A stretch of 64,000 nt of DNA from Bradyrhizobium paxllaeri (GCF_001693515.2 NZ_CP042968.1:7720501-7784500); one strand, 5' to 3'; counted from the stretch's first letter, positions 16,619 through 26,555 are shown. Notes: a model not told the origin generated them from the sequence alone. Program-made: numbers and translations.

Positions 16619-17779
16619 TTAGATCTTTACGGCCTTGAGCACCGCGCCTTCCGGCACGAGACCGGTCGTGAGGTAGCGCCACAGCGCCACCATCAGCTTG
16701 CGCGCCAGGGCGACGATGGCGACGCGCTTGATGCGCTTGCCGGCATCGAGCGTGCGCTTGCGGTACTCCAGGGTCAGCTTGCTGTCCGGCTGATGCCGCA
16801 GCCACAGCCAGGCCAGTTCGATCGCGGCACAGCGGGCGCGCGGGTTGCCCGCCTTGCTGATGCCCTGGTCGCGGTCGATGCCGCCGCTCTGCCATGGACT
16901 GGGCGTCAGTCCGAAATAACTCCCGACCTCGCGGCGATTGCGGAAGTCCTTGTAGAACACCTCGCTGGTCAGCGTCGTCGCGAACGCCGGGCCGAGACAT
17001 TTGAGCCGGCGCAGGAGTTCGCTGCGCCGGGTCATCTCGGCTTCCGCAGGCATTGGCTCCGCTGCGGCCGCCTCCTGCGCGAGCGCATCGAGCCGATCGC
17101 GCACCAGCATCAGCCGCGCGTGCTCGTGTCGGATCTCGCTCAGCATCCGCGGCGGGACCGCCTGGCCTTGCCAATCCCGCTGCGCCGCCAGCCAGCTCAG
17201 CCAGTCGCGCCGCCGCGGGTTCCCGACCGCCATGCCCCGCAGGCGCAGCAGTGCCTTGATCCGGTTGGTGTGCGCGGTTTGCTCCTTGATCAGCCGGTCG
17301 CGTTCGCGGCTGCCGCGGCGCGCGTCCTCCTGTTCGGCGGCAGGCACCCGGACGATCCGCACCACCCGCGGCTCGCCGCGCAGATACGCCATCAGCGTGC
17401 GCAGCATCCGCTCGCCATCGATCCGGTCGGTCTTCACCCGCCGCGCCCGCTGGTCCACCGCAATGCTGGCGGGATCAAACACGTAGTTCGTGATGCCGGC
17501 CGCCAGCAGCAGCCGGTGCAGCCAGAACCCGTCGTAGCCCGCCTCGTAGCAGCTCGCCACCGCCGGAACGCCTCCCAGCGTTCGAGCCGCCCGCTCCCGA
17601 ACCCGACCCACCAACGCCAACAGCTCGGCATGATCGCCACCCTCCAGCTTGTGGTGCGATATCTTGTCCTTGTCCGGGCTGTGCAGCGCGACCCGCCAGC
17701 TCCGCTGGCTCAGTTCGATTGCAACGAAAATTGTGCCAATATGCCCGGCGGTGGGCGCGGCTACGGTGGATGCTTGCAT
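16619..17779 (-). CDS. IS110 family transposase (copy 2)
   Basis: A 386-residue transposase of the same subgroup as the copy at 14176-15348, clearly diverged in sequence. The N-terminal catalytic domain has TIFVAIELSQRSWRVAL, with Glu in the first acidic position as in copy 1, then SCYEAGYDGFWLHRLL and KTDRIDGERMLRTLMAYLRGE. The C-terminal part has GSYFGLTPSPWQSGG and ISKAGNPRARCAAIELAW. The ATG at 17779 (MQASTVAA), with GGAG about 8 bases upstream, is preferred over an open 20-codon extension. The element ends cannot be seen. Confidence 0.9.
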   Translation of the reverse strand: MQASTVAAPTAGHIGTIFVAIELSQRSWRVALHSPDKDKISHHKLEGGDHAELLALVGRVRERAARTLGGVPAVASCYEAGYDGFWLHRLLLAAGITNYVFDPASIAVDQRARRVKTDRIDGERMLRTLMAYLRGEPRVVRIVRVPAAEQEDARRGSRERDRLIKEQTAHTNRIKALLRLRGMAVGNPRRRDWLSWLAAQRDWQGQAVPPRMLSEIRHEHARLMLVRDRLDALAQEAAAAEPMPAEAEMTRRSELLRRLKCLGPAFATTLTSEVFYKDFRNRREVGSYFGLTPSPWQSGGIDRDQGISKAGNPRARCAAIELAWLWLRHQPDSKLTLEYRKRTLDAGKRIKRVAIVALARKLMVALWRYLTTGLVPEGAVLKAVKI

Positions 17780-17863
17780 CTGACTCTCCGAGGGGTTCGA
17801 GTGTGGAAACCCAAACCTTATCGGAAAGGCCACGCTCACCGCCTCATGGAATCTACGACGCCG

Positions 17864-18865
17864 CTACTCCACGCCCGCTTCATGCGGCGTGAACTGGTAG
17901 ACCGAGGAGCAGAACTCGCAGGTCACCACCACCTTGTCGTCCTTGACCATCTCGGCGCGATCCTTCGGCGCGAAGCTCTTCAGCATCGCCGAGACCGCCT
18001 CGCGCGAGCAGGAGCATTGCGCGCGCAAGGAGAGCGGCGTGAACACGCGCACGCCGCGCTCGTGAAACAGGCGATACAATAGCCGCTCGCCCGACAGATC
18101 GGGATCGATCAGTTCGACATCCTCGACGGTGCCGATCAGCGACTGGCCCTCGACCCAGGCATCGTCCTCGGCAACGCTATGCGTCACCGTGCCGTCAGGC
18201 GCATCGCCCGGATGCAGATCGGCCTGCCGCGCCCGCTCGGGCGACTTCGGCAGGAATTGCAGCAGCATGCCGCCGGCACGCCAGCGATGCTTGCCGCCGT
18301 CGCCGCCGCGCCACTCCTCGCCGACCGCGAGCCGCACGCGGGTCGGGATCTGCTCGGAGCGCAGGAAATATTCATGCGCGGCGTCTTCCAGGCTGCCACC
18401 GTCGAGCGCCACCAGGCCCTGATAGCGGCTCATGTCCGCGCCCTGGTCGATGGTCATGGCGAGATGGCCCTTGCCGAGCAGGGCGCCCGAACTCTGGCCG
18501 TCCTTCAGCCGCCGCGCGTCATAGCGCGCATAGGCGCGCAGCCGGTCCGGCGACTGGAAATCCACGATCAGGAACGATACCGGGCCATCGGTCTGCGTCT
18601 GCAGGATGAAGCGCCCCTCGAATTTCAACGCCGTGCCGAGCAGCGTCGCCAGCACGATCGCCTCGCCGAGCAATTTCCCGACCGGCGCGGGATAATCGTG
18701 CTTGGTCAGGATGTCGTCGAGCGCGGGGCCGAGCCGGGTCAGCCGCCCGCGCAGATCGAGCGAGGCGACCTCGAACGGCAGCACCGCGTCATCGACGGGA
18801 ACAGATGAAGGCGCGCGAACGGGCGCCTCGGGTGTGATTTTGATGTCGGGGGAATCTGAGACCAT
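17864..18865 (-). CDS. hslO: Hsp33 family redox-regulated chaperone
   Basis: A holdase chaperone activated when its zinc-binding cysteines are oxidised. The 333-residue protein has the Hsp33 N-terminal domain (RLTRLGPALDDILTKHDYP, LGTALKFEGRFILQTQTDGP) and the C-terminal four-cysteine switch: CSCSREAVSAML and VVTCEFCSSVYQF, matching the family CxC and CxxC pairs. An acidic and Pro-rich N-terminal extension of about 30 residues is present. It precedes no obvious operon partner; argF lies upstream behind a repeat. Confidence 0.93.
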   Translation of the reverse strand: MVSDSPDIKITPEAPVRAPSSVPVDDAVLPFEVASLDLRGRLTRLGPALDDILTKHDYPAPVGKLLGEAIVLATLLGTALKFEGRFILQTQTDGPVSFLIVDFQSPDRLRAYARYDARRLKDGQSSGALLGKGHLAMTIDQGADMSRYQGLVALDGGSLEDAAHEYFLRSEQIPTRVRLAVGEEWRGGDGGKHRWRAGGMLLQFLPKSPERARQADLHPGDAPDGTVTHSVAEDDAWVEGQSLIGTVEDVELIDPDLSGERLLYRLFHERGVRVFTPLSLRAQCSCSREAVSAMLKSFAPKDRAEMVKDDKVVVTCEFCSSVYQFTPHEAGVE

Positions 18866-18912
18866 GGCGCTCTATCTGGGGTCGGAAGGAGCAAAGCGAA
18901 AGGGGTGGTTCC

Positions 18913-19052
18913 TGTCGTCCCCGCCTCCGTGCGCGATCGCGCACTCGGCGCAGGGGCCCATAACCACCGATTTGAATTGCAGCAGAAAGCGTCTGCCACA
19001 GCATCTCATCGAGAGATCACGCGGTGTGGGTCCCTGCGTTCGCAGGGACGAC
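18913..19052. repeat. Family C long inverted repeat, copy 1
   Basis: TGTCGTCCCC at the left and GTTCGCAGGGACGACA at the right, with CCCATAACCACCGATTTGAA inside. Copies with the same ends and the CCATAACCAC motif are at 22221-22347 and 47495-47616. It separates argF from hslO. Confidence 0.75.
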
Positions 19053-19054
19053 AA

Positions 19055-19981
19055 TTACGCCACTTCGTTGAAACACCAGGCCAGAATGCCCTTCTGCGCG
19101 TGCAGGCGGTTTTCGGCCTCGTCGAATACGACCGATTGCGGGCCGTCGATCACTTCATCGGTAACCTCCTCGCCGCGATGCGCGGGCAGGCAGTGCATGA
19201 AGATCGCGTCCTTGCTGGCCAGCGACATCAGTTTCGCGTTGACCTGATAGGGCTTGAGCACGTTGTGGCGGTGCTCGCCATCCTTGTCGCCCATCGAGAC
19301 CCAGGTGTCGGTGACGACGCAATCGGCGCCGCGCACGGCGGCTTCAGGGTCGGTGCCGAGCACGATCGGCGCCTGCGTCGCCTTGATCCAGTCCTTCATC
19401 GCCTTGTTCGGCGCGAGCTGCGGCGGGGTCGCGACATTGAGCTTGAACTTGAAACGCTCGGCCGCATGCGCCCACGACGCCAGCACATTATTGTCATCGC
19501 CGGTCCAGGCCACCGTCCTGCCCTCGATCGGGCCGCGATGCTCCTCGAAGGTCATCAGGTCGGCCATCACCTGGCAGGGATGCGAGCGCCGCGTCAGACC
19601 GTTGATCACGGGCACGGTGGCGTGCGCGGCGAGCTCCAGCAGCGCATCGTGGTTGAGGATGCGGATCATGATCGCATCGACATAGCGCGACAGCACGCGC
19701 GCGGTATCGGCGATGGTCTCGCCGCGGCCGAGCTGCATCTCCGCGCCAGTGAGCATGATGGCTTCACCGCCGAGCTGGCGCATGCCGACGTCGAACGACA
19801 CCCGCGTGCGGGTCGAGGGCCGTTCGAAGATCATCGCCAGCGTCTTGCCTTCGAGCGGCTTCTTGCCCTTCTCGTGCGCCTTCAGCTTCGCCTTCATGTC
19901 GGCGCTGAGCGCCAGCATGTTGCGCAGCTCCTTCGGCGGCAGCTCGTTGATGTCGAGGAAGTGACGGACGGATTTGCTCAT
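19055..19981 (-). CDS. argF: Ornithine carbamoyltransferase
   Basis: Makes citrulline from ornithine and carbamoyl phosphate in arginine synthesis. The 308-residue protein has the carbamoyl-phosphate loop STRTR (residues 56-60, in [15 protein letters not shown]), [14 protein letters not shown], the ornithine-side DTWVSMGD, and the HCLPA loop in [12 protein letters not shown]. The ATG shares one base with the argD stop (TGATG), so the two are translationally coupled. The call is firm. Confidence 0.96.
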   Translation of the reverse strand: MSKSVRHFLDINELPPKELRNMLALSADMKAKLKAHEKGKKPLEGKTLAMIFERPSTRTRVSFDVGMRQLGGEAIMLTGAEMQLGRGETIADTARVLSRYVDAIMIRILNHDALLELAAHATVPVINGLTRRSHPCQVMADLMTFEEHRGPIEGRTVAWTGDDNNVLASWAHAAERFKFKLNVATPPQLAPNKAMKDWIKATQAPIVLGTDPEAAVRGADCVVTDTWVSMGDKDGEHRHNVLKPYQVNAKLMSLASKDAIFMHCLPAHRGEEVTDEVIDGPQSVVFDEAENRLHAQKGILAWCFNEVA

Positions 19982-21189
19982 CAGCCTGCCGCCTTCTTCA
20001 ACTGCGTGGCCGACAGCGCGGCGCAGGCGCGCTCCAGCATCTGAACGGACTGATCGATCTCGGCCTCGGTCACGATCAGGGGCGCGAGGAAGCGCACCAC
20101 ATTGTCGCCGGCACCGACCGTCAGCAGTTTCTGGTCGCGCAGCGCATTGACCAGATCGCCCGAGGGCACCACGGCCTTGACGCCGACGAGGAGCCCCTCG
20201 CCGCGCACTTCCGAGAGCACGGCGGGATAGCGGTCGACCACGGAAGCGAGTTTCTGTTTCAACAGCAGCGACATTTTCTGCACGTGATCGAAGAAGCCGG
20301 GCTTCAGCATCACGTCGAGGACGGCGTTCGCGGCCGAAATCGCCAGCGGATTGCCGCCGAAGGTCGAGCCATGCGAGCCCGGCGTCATGCCGCTGGCCGC
20401 TTCCGCCGTCGCCAGCACCGCGCCGATCGGGAAACCGCCGCCGAGTGCTTTCGCCAGCGACATCACATCCGGCGTCACGCCGACGCGCTTGTAGGCAAAG
20501 AGATCGCCCGTGCGGCCCATGCCGGTCTGCACCTCGTCGAACGCGAGCAACAGGCCCTTCTCGTCGCAGAGCTGGCGCAAGGCCTTGAAGAAGGATTGCG
20601 GCGCCGAGCGCACGCCGCCCTCGCCCTGCACCGGCTCGATCAGGACGCCGGCGGTGTTCGGACCGATCGCCTTCTTCACGGCTTCCAGATCGCCGTGCGG
20701 CACCTGGTCGAAACCGTCCATCGGCGGACCAAAGCCTTCAAGGTATTTGGCGGAGCCGGTGGCCGCGAGCGTGCCCAGCGTGCGGCCGTGGAACGCACCC
20801 TCGAAGGTGATGAGGCGATAGCGCTCGGGATGGCCCTTGGAGAATTGATAGCGGCGGACGACCTTGATCACGCCCTCCATCGCCTCCGCGCCGGAATTGC
20901 AGAAGAACACGAAGTCAGCAAAGCTCTGCTCGCACAGCCGCGCGGCGAGCTTCTCGCCATCGGGCGACTTGAACAGGTTCGACATGTGCCAGAGCTTGGT
21001 CGCCTGCTCCTGCAGCGCCTTGATCAGATGCGGATGGCAATGACCCAGCGCATTCACCGCGACGCCCGAGGTGAAATCGAGATAGCGCTCGCCATTGGTT
21101 GCGGTCAGCCAGCAGCCCTCGCCGCTTTCGAAGCCGAGATCGACCCTGGCGAAGACGGGGAGCAGATGCGACGTGGCGCTATTGGTCAT
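19981..21189 (-). CDS. argD: Acetylornithine aminotransferase
   Basis: A class III PLP aminotransferase, 402 residues. It has [70 protein letters not shown] and the PLP-lysine loop [15 protein letters not shown]. The neighbour argF supports acetylornithine rather than ornithine or GABA as substrate. The ATG at 21189 ([10 protein letters not shown]) is preferred; the open frame upstream runs through the leader and promoter. It is the first gene of argD-argF. Confidence 0.94.
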   Translation of the reverse strand: MTNSATSHLLPVFARVDLGFESGEGCWLTATNGERYLDFTSGVAVNALGHCHPHLIKALQEQATKLWHMSNLFKSPDGEKLAARLCEQSFADFVFFCNSGAEAMEGVIKVVRRYQFSKGHPERYRLITFEGAFHGRTLGTLAATGSAKYLEGFGPPMDGFDQVPHGDLEAVKKAIGPNTAGVLIEPVQGEGGVRSAPQSFFKALRQLCDEKGLLLAFDEVQTGMGRTGDLFAYKRVGVTPDVMSLAKALGGGFPIGAVLATAEAASGMTPGSHGSTFGGNPLAISAANAVLDVMLKPGFFDHVQKMSLLLKQKLASVVDRYPAVLSEVRGEGLLVGVKAVVPSGDLVNALRDQKLLTVGAGDNVVRFLAPLIVTEAEIDQSVQMLERACAALSATQLKKAAG

Positions 21190-21283
21190 GGCAATCACAA
21201 AAGGTTTGCACTGAAGGTTTGACCGGCCGGGGACACGCAGGCAGTAGCGCGAACGCGGCAGCAGCCGGTCTGGCGAAAACGAA

Positions 21284-21310
21284 ACGTGCCGCCTCTTAAG
21301 GGCGGCACGT
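21284..21310 (-). promoter_or_regulatory. 5' leader hairpin of argD mRNA
   Basis: On the minus strand ACGTGCCGCC pairs perfectly over 10 bases with GGCGGCACGT around a 7-base loop, followed by TTTCGTTTTC. It begins about at the predicted transcription start, so it could stabilise the mRNA 5' end or act as an early attenuator. Confidence 0.6.
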
Positions 21311-21317
21311 GAGAGGT

Positions 21318-21345
21318 ATTCTATGTAGGCCGGGAGCGCTGTCAA
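21318..21345 (-). promoter_or_regulatory. Sigma-70-type promoter of argD-argF
   Basis: On the minus strand TTGACA (plus 21340-21345) and TAGAAT (plus 21318-21323) are 16 bases apart. This is a near-consensus housekeeping promoter about 130 bases before the argD start. Confidence 0.7.
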
Positions 21346-21462
21346 CACGCCATGGAACGGCCTTTCCTGCAGTGCAAGATGCCGAAATCCGTAGGATTGC
21401 GGTGTGGTGTAAAACACGCAGTGAAAAGCCTAGATGTCGGAACATGTGGACGTTGGGGCGCG

Positions 21463-21609
21463 GACTCTTGCGCCCGAGTCACGCCATATTGTAGCGTTTG
21501 GGCTGTCGGGTACGACATCTCGTGCGGCAGTTCTGATCCCTAAGAGTCCATTTGTGCAGGCGTAAACGTTCGGGCGCTCTTTCCGCGCCCGGCGAGGGCT
21601 AAGGGATTC
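21463..21609. promoter_or_regulatory. Cluster of four GANTC methylation sites upstream of gcrA
   Basis: GACTC at 21463, GAGTC at 21476, GAGTC at 21544 and GATTC at 21605. GANTC is the target of CcrM in alphaproteobacteria, and GcrA acts at methylated GANTC promoters. The cluster lies in the otherwise gene-free argD-gcrA interval (21190-21689) and could give cell-cycle control of gcrA. Confidence 0.55.
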
Positions 21610-21689
21610 TGACCGCAGGGATTTTTGAGACGAATGACATCGCCAGCGCTGCCCTCGATTGGCCGGCGCGATGCGAAGGGAAGATTACG

Positions 21690-22202
21690 ATGACGGTTTT
21701 AACCTGGTCCGACGATCGCGTCGAGCAGCTGAAGAAGCTCTGGGAAGCCGGATTATCGGCGAGCCAGATTGCCGCGGAACTCGGAAATGTGACGCGAAAC
21801 GCCGTGATCGGCAAAGTACACCGGCTCGGCCTGTCCGGCCGCGCCAAGAGCCCCTCCTCGGCTGCTCCGCGGCAGCGCAAGGCACGCCCCGCCGCTCAGC
21901 AGATGATGCGGGTGTCGCGCCCGGTTTCGCGCGGCAACACCGCGCTGGCGCACGCTTTCGAGGTGGAGATCGAGGCCGATCCGATTGCCTTCGACAATGT
22001 GGTGCCGATGAGCCAGCGGCTCTCGCTGCTCGAATTGAACGAGGCGACCTGCCACTGGCCGGTCGGCGATCCCTCGAGCCCGGAGTTCTTCTTCTGCGGC
22101 GGCAAGGCGCTCACCGGCCTGCCCTATTGCGCGCATCACTCGCGCGTGGCGTATCAGCCGGCGGCCGATCGGCGGCGGCAGGCGCCGAAGCAGACGCGGT
22201 AA
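21690..22202 (+). CDS. gcrA: GcrA family cell-cycle regulator
   Basis: A transcription factor that works with sigma-70 RNA polymerase at methylated GANTC promoters. The 170-residue protein begins MTVLTWSDDRVEQLKKLWEAGLS, with SQIAAELGNVTRNAVIGKVHRLGLSGR, the family DNA-binding helix region (residues about 1-50). A basic, low-complexity linker follows. The C-terminal domain has LELNEATCHWPVGDP and FFFCGGKALTGLPYCAHHSRVAY, the conserved polymerase-binding and Cys/His part. It is a stand-alone gene. Confidence 0.95.
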   Translation: MTVLTWSDDRVEQLKKLWEAGLSASQIAAELGNVTRNAVIGKVHRLGLSGRAKSPSSAAPRQRKARPAAQQMMRVSRPVSRGNTALAHAFEVEIEADPIAFDNVVPMSQRLSLLELNEATCHWPVGDPSSPEFFFCGGKALTGLPYCAHHSRVAYQPAADRRRQAPKQTR

Positions 22203-22220
22203 GGGGCGCGATTATCTCAA

Positions 22221-22347
22221 CGTCGTCGTCCCTGCGAACGCAGGGACCCATAACCACAGGTGTTTGTGGTTATGCCTCGCTGGGGCTCCAGCGCATTTCA
22301 ACAATCGAGATTAGTGGTTATGGGTCCCCGCGTTCGCGGGGACGACG
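22221..22347. repeat. Family C long inverted repeat, copy 2
   Basis: CGTCGTCCCTGCGAACGCAG and CCCATAACCAC at the left mirror GTGGTTATGGGTCCCCGCGT and GCGGGGACGACGG at the right. It fills most of the gap between the convergent gcrA and phoB genes. Confidence 0.85.
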
Positions 22348-22376
22348 GCTGAATGCGCCGAGATGGCAGCGAAGCC

Positions 22377-23081
22377 TTACGGCTCCACCTTCGCGAAGCG
22401 ATCATCCAGCGCGTATCCCGCGCCGCGCACGGTGCGGATGGGATCCTGTTCCCGACCCGGATTGAGCAGCTTGCGCAGGCGGCCGATGTGGACGTCGACG
22501 GTGCGCTCGTCGATGTAGATGTCGCGGCCCCAGACGCTGTCGAGCAATTGCTCGCGGCTGAAGACGCGGCCGGGATGTTCGAGGAAAAATTCCAGCAGGC
22601 GATACTCGGTCGGGCCGAGGTCGATCTGGCGGCCGGAGCGCGCGACGCGGCGCTTCTCGCGGTCGAGCTCGATGTCGCCATAGGTGAGCACAGTAGCGAG
22701 CCGCTCCGGGCTTGCCCGCCGCAACAGGCCCTTCACCCGCGCCAAAAGTTCCGGCACCGAGAACGGCTTGACGATGTAATCGTCGGCACCGGTCGCAAGC
22801 CCGCGTACGCGCTCGCTCTCCTCGCCACGCGCGGTCAGCATGATGATCGGCAGTTGCTTGGTTTCCGGGCGGGCGCGCAGGCGGCGGCAGAGTTCGATGC
22901 CGGAGAGGCCCGGCAACATCCAGTCGAGCACGACGAGATCGGGCACGCGCTCCTTCAGCCGCGTATCGGCATCGTCGCCGCGGCCGACGGTCTCGACCTC
23001 ATAGCCTTCGGCGTCGAGGTTGTAGCGCAACAGCGTGGTCAGCGCTTCCTCGTCCTCGACCACCATGATGCGTGCGCTCAT
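22377..23081 (-). CDS. phoB: Phosphate regulon response regulator PhoB
   Basis: An OmpR-type response regulator that binds Pho boxes when phosphorylated by PhoR. The 234-residue protein has a receiver domain with EDEE near the start, the phospho-Asp in VVLDWMLPG (about Asp53), Thr in IMLTARGEE and Lys in YIVKPFSVPEL. A winged-helix domain follows (TEYRLLEFFLEHPGRVFSREQLLD, VDVHIGRLRKLL, IRTVRGAGYAL). It is the last gene of the pst-phoU-phoB run, 11 bases after phoU. Confidence 0.95.
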   Translation of the reverse strand: MSARIMVVEDEEALTTLLRYNLDAEGYEVETVGRGDDADTRLKERVPDLVVLDWMLPGLSGIELCRRLRARPETKQLPIIMLTARGEESERVRGLATGADDYIVKPFSVPELLARVKGLLRRASPERLATVLTYGDIELDREKRRVARSGRQIDLGPTEYRLLEFFLEHPGRVFSREQLLDSVWGRDIYIDERTVDVHIGRLRKLLNPGREQDPIRTVRGAGYALDDRFAKVEP

Positions 23082-23092
23082 TCTTGGTATCC

Positions 23093-23809
23093 TCAGCTAT
23101 TCGGAACCGTGGAGGCAAACGTCGTCATGTCGCCCTTCGGGCGCTTGTCGAGCATCTGCTGGCCCTCGATCATGTAGAACACGGTTTCGGCGATGTTGGT
23201 GGCGTGGTCGCCGATCCGCTCGATATTCTTGGCGCAGAACATCAAATGAATGCAGAACGAGATGTTGCGCGGGTCTTCCATCATGTAGGTGAGCAGTTCG
23301 CGGAACAGCGAGGTGCAGATGGCGTCGACTTCCTCGTCGCCCTTCCACACCGCCATCGCCGCCGGCAGGTCGTGCGCCGCATAGGCGTCCAGCACCGACT
23401 TGACCTGCGACTGCACCAGATCGGTCATGTGCTCCAGGCCGCGCATCAGCTTCAGCGGCTGGAAATCGTTCTCCAGCGCCGCGACCCGCTTGCCCATGTT
23501 CTTGGCGAGATCGCCGATCCGCTCCAGATCGGTGGCGACGCGCATGGCGCCGACGATTTCGCGCAAGTCGATCGCCATCGGCTGGCGGCGGGCGATGGTC
23601 AGCACCGCGCGCTCCTCGATCAGGTGCTGCAGGCGGTCGATCTCGACATCGGTCGCGACGACGCGCTTGCCGAGTGAGACGTCCCGGCGGACCAGCGCGT
23701 CGACGGATTCGGTGATCATGCGTTCGACCATGCCGCCCATCTCGGCGACGAGGCGGGTCAGCTCCTGAAGATCGCTGTCGAACGCTTTGGCGGTGTGCTC
23801 GGAAGCCAT
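23093..23809 (-). CDS. phoU: Phosphate signalling protein PhoU
   Basis: Links the Pst transporter to PhoR and represses the Pho regulon when phosphate is ample. The 238-residue protein has two PhoU three-helix repeats; visible are FDSDLQELTRLVAEMGGMVE, GDLAKNMGKRVAAL and, in the second half, FCAKNIERIGDHATNIAE, the metal-binding E/DxxxD motif. Its length is usual. It lies 11 bases from pstB. Confidence 0.95.
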   Translation of the reverse strand: MASEHTAKAFDSDLQELTRLVAEMGGMVERMITESVDALVRRDVSLGKRVVATDVEIDRLQHLIEERAVLTIARRQPMAIDLREIVGAMRVATDLERIGDLAKNMGKRVAALENDFQPLKLMRGLEHMTDLVQSQVKSVLDAYAAHDLPAAMAVWKGDEEVDAICTSLFRELLTYMMEDPRNISFCIHLMFCAKNIERIGDHATNIAETVFYMIEGQQMLDKRPKGDMTTFASTVPNS

Positions 23810-23820
23810 CTGTTATCTCC

Positions 23821-24642
23821 TTAACCAAACCGCCCGGTGATGTAGTCCTGGGTACGTCGATCGCTAGGCGAGGTGAAAATCTTGTTGGTGTCGTCGAATT
23901 CGATCAGCTCGCCGAGATACATGAAGGCGGTCTTGTCGGAGACGCGGGCCGCCTGCTGCATATTATGGGTAACGATGGCGATCGTGTAGTCCTCCGCCAG
24001 TTCCTGGATCAGTTCCTCGATCTTGGCGGTCGAGATCGGATCGAGCGCCGAACAAGGTTCGTCGAACAGGATCACCTCAGGCCTGACAGCGACCGTGCGG
24101 GCGATGCAGAGCCGCTGCTGCTGGCCGCCGGAGAGCGAGAGGCCGCTGGCATTGAGCTTGTCCTTGACCTCGTTCCACAGCGCGCCACCGCGCAGCGCCT
24201 TCTCCACCCGGCCGTCCATTTCCGACTTGGAGATCTTCTCATAGAGTCGGATGCCGAAGGCGATGTTCTCATAGATCGTCATCGGGAACGGTGTCGGCTT
24301 CTGGAACACCATGCCGACCCGGGCCCGCAACAGATTGAGATCGAGCTTGGGGTCGAGAACGTTGGTCTGGTCCAGCAGCAACTGCCCGGTAGCGCGCTGG
24401 CCGGGATAGAGATCGTACATCCGGTTGAAGATGCGCAGCAACGTGGACTTGCCGCAGCCGGACGGGCCGATGAAGGCGGTGACGCGGTTGGTGCCGAGCG
24501 TCAGGTTGATGTTCTTCAACGCATGGTGCTCGCCGTAATAGAAGTTCAGGCCGCGCGCGGTGACCTTGGGCGCCGCCTCGGGCAACGGCACCTGCGGGAC
24601 GGGTCCACTGGCGGAACTCACGGATACGGAAAGATCGGTCAT
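23821..24642 (-). CDS. pstB: Phosphate ABC transporter ATP-binding protein PstB
   Basis: The ATPase of the high-affinity phosphate importer. The 273-residue protein has Walker [10 protein letters not shown], signature [13 protein letters not shown], Walker [14 protein letters not shown] and H-loop IVTHNM. An N-terminal tail of about 30 Pro/Ser-rich residues precedes the usual start. The ATG at 24642 overlaps the pstA stop by 4 bases (ATGA) and follows GAGG. The open frame further upstream is a shadow of pstA and not part of this gene. Confidence 0.96.
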   Translation of the reverse strand: MTDLSVSVSSASGPVPQVPLPEAAPKVTARGLNFYYGEHHALKNINLTLGTNRVTAFIGPSGCGKSTLLRIFNRMYDLYPGQRATGQLLLDQTNVLDPKLDLNLLRARVGMVFQKPTPFPMTIYENIAFGIRLYEKISKSEMDGRVEKALRGGALWNEVKDKLNASGLSLSGGQQQRLCIARTVAVRPEVILFDEPCSALDPISTAKIEELIQELAEDYTIAIVTHNMQQAARVSDKTAFMYLGELIEFDDTNKIFTSPSDRRTQDYITGRFG

Positions 24643-25484
24643 TTGGATGTCCTCTCGGCGCCGAGAATGCGCGCGCCAATATTCAGGGCCAATACGGTGA
24701 GCGTGATCAGCAAGGCCCCGCTCCAGGCGAGTTCCTTCCAGTAGGCATAGGGGCTCTGGACGAAGTTGTTGATGGTGACCGGCAGGTTCGCCATCGTCTT
24801 GGTCAGGTTCAGGCTGAAGAACTGGTTCGACAGCGCGGTGAACAGCAGCGGCGCGGTTTCGCCGGCGACGCGGGCAGTGGCGAGTAGCACGCCGGTGATC
24901 AGACCGCTTCGCGCCGCACGATAGGCGATGCGCCGGATGACCAGCGAGCGCGGCAGGCCGAGCGCAGACGCAGCTTCGCGCAGGGGATTGGGCACCAGCC
25001 CGAGCATGTCCTCGGTGGTGCGGACCACGACGGGGATCACGATCACGGCGAGCGCCAGACAGCCGGCGAAGGCGGAGAAGCCGCCCATCGGTACCACGAT
25101 GGCGCCATAGATGAACAGGCCGATGATGATCGAGGGCGCGCTCAACAGTATGTCGTTGATGAAGCGGATCACCGAGGTGAGCTTGTCGTGCTTGCCGTAT
25201 TCGGCGAGGTAGGTGCCGGCGAAAAGGCCAAGCGGCGCGCCGATGCCGACGCCGATCACCGTCATGATGATCGAGCCGATGATGGCGTTGCGCAGGCCGC
25301 CCTCGGTCGAGCCCGGCGGCGGCGTATCCTGAGCGAAGACCTGCAGCGAAAGCCCGGTCAGGCCGTTGTAGAACAGCGTGAACAGGATCAGCGCCAGCCA
25401 GGTGACGCCGAACGCCGCGGCGGCCAGGCACAGGAACTTGATGACGACGTTCTTGCGGCGGCGGGAAGCGTAGATCGGGTTCAT
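24639..25484 (-). CDS. pstA: Phosphate ABC transporter permease PstA
   Basis: One of two membrane subunits of the phosphate importer. The 281-residue protein has six predicted membrane segments and the permease EAA-like loop ([32 protein letters not shown]). [25 protein letters not shown] and [20 protein letters not shown] are typical of PstA. It starts 1 base after the pstC stop and overlaps pstB by 4 bases. Confidence 0.95.
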   Translation of the reverse strand: MNPIYASRRRKNVVIKFLCLAAAAFGVTWLALILFTLFYNGLTGLSLQVFAQDTPPPGSTEGGLRNAIIGSIIMTVIGVGIGAPLGLFAGTYLAEYGKHDKLTSVIRFINDILLSAPSIIIGLFIYGAIVVPMGGFSAFAGCLALAVIVIPVVVRTTEDMLGLVPNPLREAASALGLPRSLVIRRIAYRAARSGLITGVLLATARVAGETAPLLFTALSNQFFSLNLTKTMANLPVTINNFVQSPYAYWKELAWSGALLITLTVLALNIGARILGAERTSK

Positions 25485-25485
25485 C

Positions 25486-26475
25486 TCAGTTCCCCGCCTT
25501 CTTTTCCAGCCGCATCAGCATCAGCCGCGCAGCCGCCAGCACGAAGAACGTCAGCACGAACAGCAGTAGCCCAAGCAGGATCAGGCCGGACTGGTGCAAC
25601 CCGTCGCTCTCGGCGAATTCGGAGGCGATGGCGGCGGAGATGGTGGTGCCCGGCGCGAAGATCGAGGACTGGATCTTGAACGAATTGCCGATGATGAAGG
25701 TGACCGCCATGGTTTCGCCGAGCGCGCGGCCGAGCGCCAGCATGATGCCGCCGATCACGCCGACACGGGTGTAGGGGATCACGACGTTGCGGACGACTTC
25801 CCAGGTGGTGCAGCCGACGCCGTAGGCCGCTTCCTTCAGTACCGGCGGCACCGTCTTGAAGACGTCGACCGAGATCGAGGTGATGAAAGGCAGCACCATG
25901 ATCGCCAGAATCAGCGCGGCGTTGAACAGGCTGAGATAGGACGGGGGACCGGCGAAGACCGTGCCCAGCACAGGTACGCCGTCGAAAATGCTGATCATGA
26001 AGGGCTGGAAGGTATTGGCCAGGAACGGGCCGAGCACGAAGAAGCCCCACATGCCGTAGATGATCGAGGGGATGCCGGCGAGCAGTTCGACCGCAAGACC
26101 GATGGGACGGCGCAGCCAGAGCGGGCATATCTCGGTGAGGAAAATCGCGATGCCAAGACCGACGGGAATCGCGATCATCATCGCGATCACCGAGGTGATC
26201 AGCGTGCCGTAGATCGGGCCGAGCGCACCCAGTACGGGCGGATCGGCCGACGGCGCCCAGCGCTGCGTCCACAGGAAGGCCGCGCCATATTCGCGGATCG
26301 CGGGCCAGGCACCGACGATCAGCGAGATGATGATGCCGCCGAGGATGAGGAGAACCGAGATCGCGCAGGCGCGCGTGATCCAGTAGAAGGTGACGTCGCC
26401 GAGCTTGAACGCGCTGAGAGCCCTCGCGCGATCGTAAGGTCCGGCAGCGTCCATTACGTCGCTCTCGACCGTCAT
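25486..26475 (-). CDS. pstC: Phosphate ABC transporter permease PstC
   Basis: The partner membrane subunit of PstA. The ATG at 26475 gives 329 residues; a TTG at 26490 would add five, and neither has a strong ribosome site. Visible are six or more hydrophobic segments, [54 protein letters not shown] and the EAA loop [21 protein letters not shown]. It is separated from pstS by 156 bases that hold two hairpins. Confidence 0.93.
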   Translation of the reverse strand: MTVESDVMDAAGPYDRARALSAFKLGDVTFYWITRACAISVLLILGGIIISLIVGAWPAIREYGAAFLWTQRWAPSADPPVLGALGPIYGTLITSVIAMMIAIPVGLGIAIFLTEICPLWLRRPIGLAVELLAGIPSIIYGMWGFFVLGPFLANTFQPFMISIFDGVPVLGTVFAGPPSYLSLFNAALILAIMVLPFITSISVDVFKTVPPVLKEAAYGVGCTTWEVVRNVVIPYTRVGVIGGIMLALGRALGETMAVTFIIGNSFKIQSSIFAPGTTISAAIASEFAESDGLHQSGLILLGLLLFVLTFFVLAAARLMLMRLEKKAGN

Positions 26476-26555
26476 TTCTGCCACGCCCAATCCCCTTTAC
26501 ATAGCCCAATGACCCGGACTTCGGTGCACGGCTTTTCGGCCCGCGCTTTGTTCTT

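Noticed and set aside
16287..16622. 111-residue plus-strand frame beside IS110 copy 2
   Set aside because: No recognisable domain, no ribosome site and poor coding look; left as gene-free.
24642..25431. N-terminal extension of pstB over pstA
   Set aside because: The open frame upstream of 24642 overlaps pstA out of frame; the pstB ATG has a ribosome site and the usual ATGA overlap.
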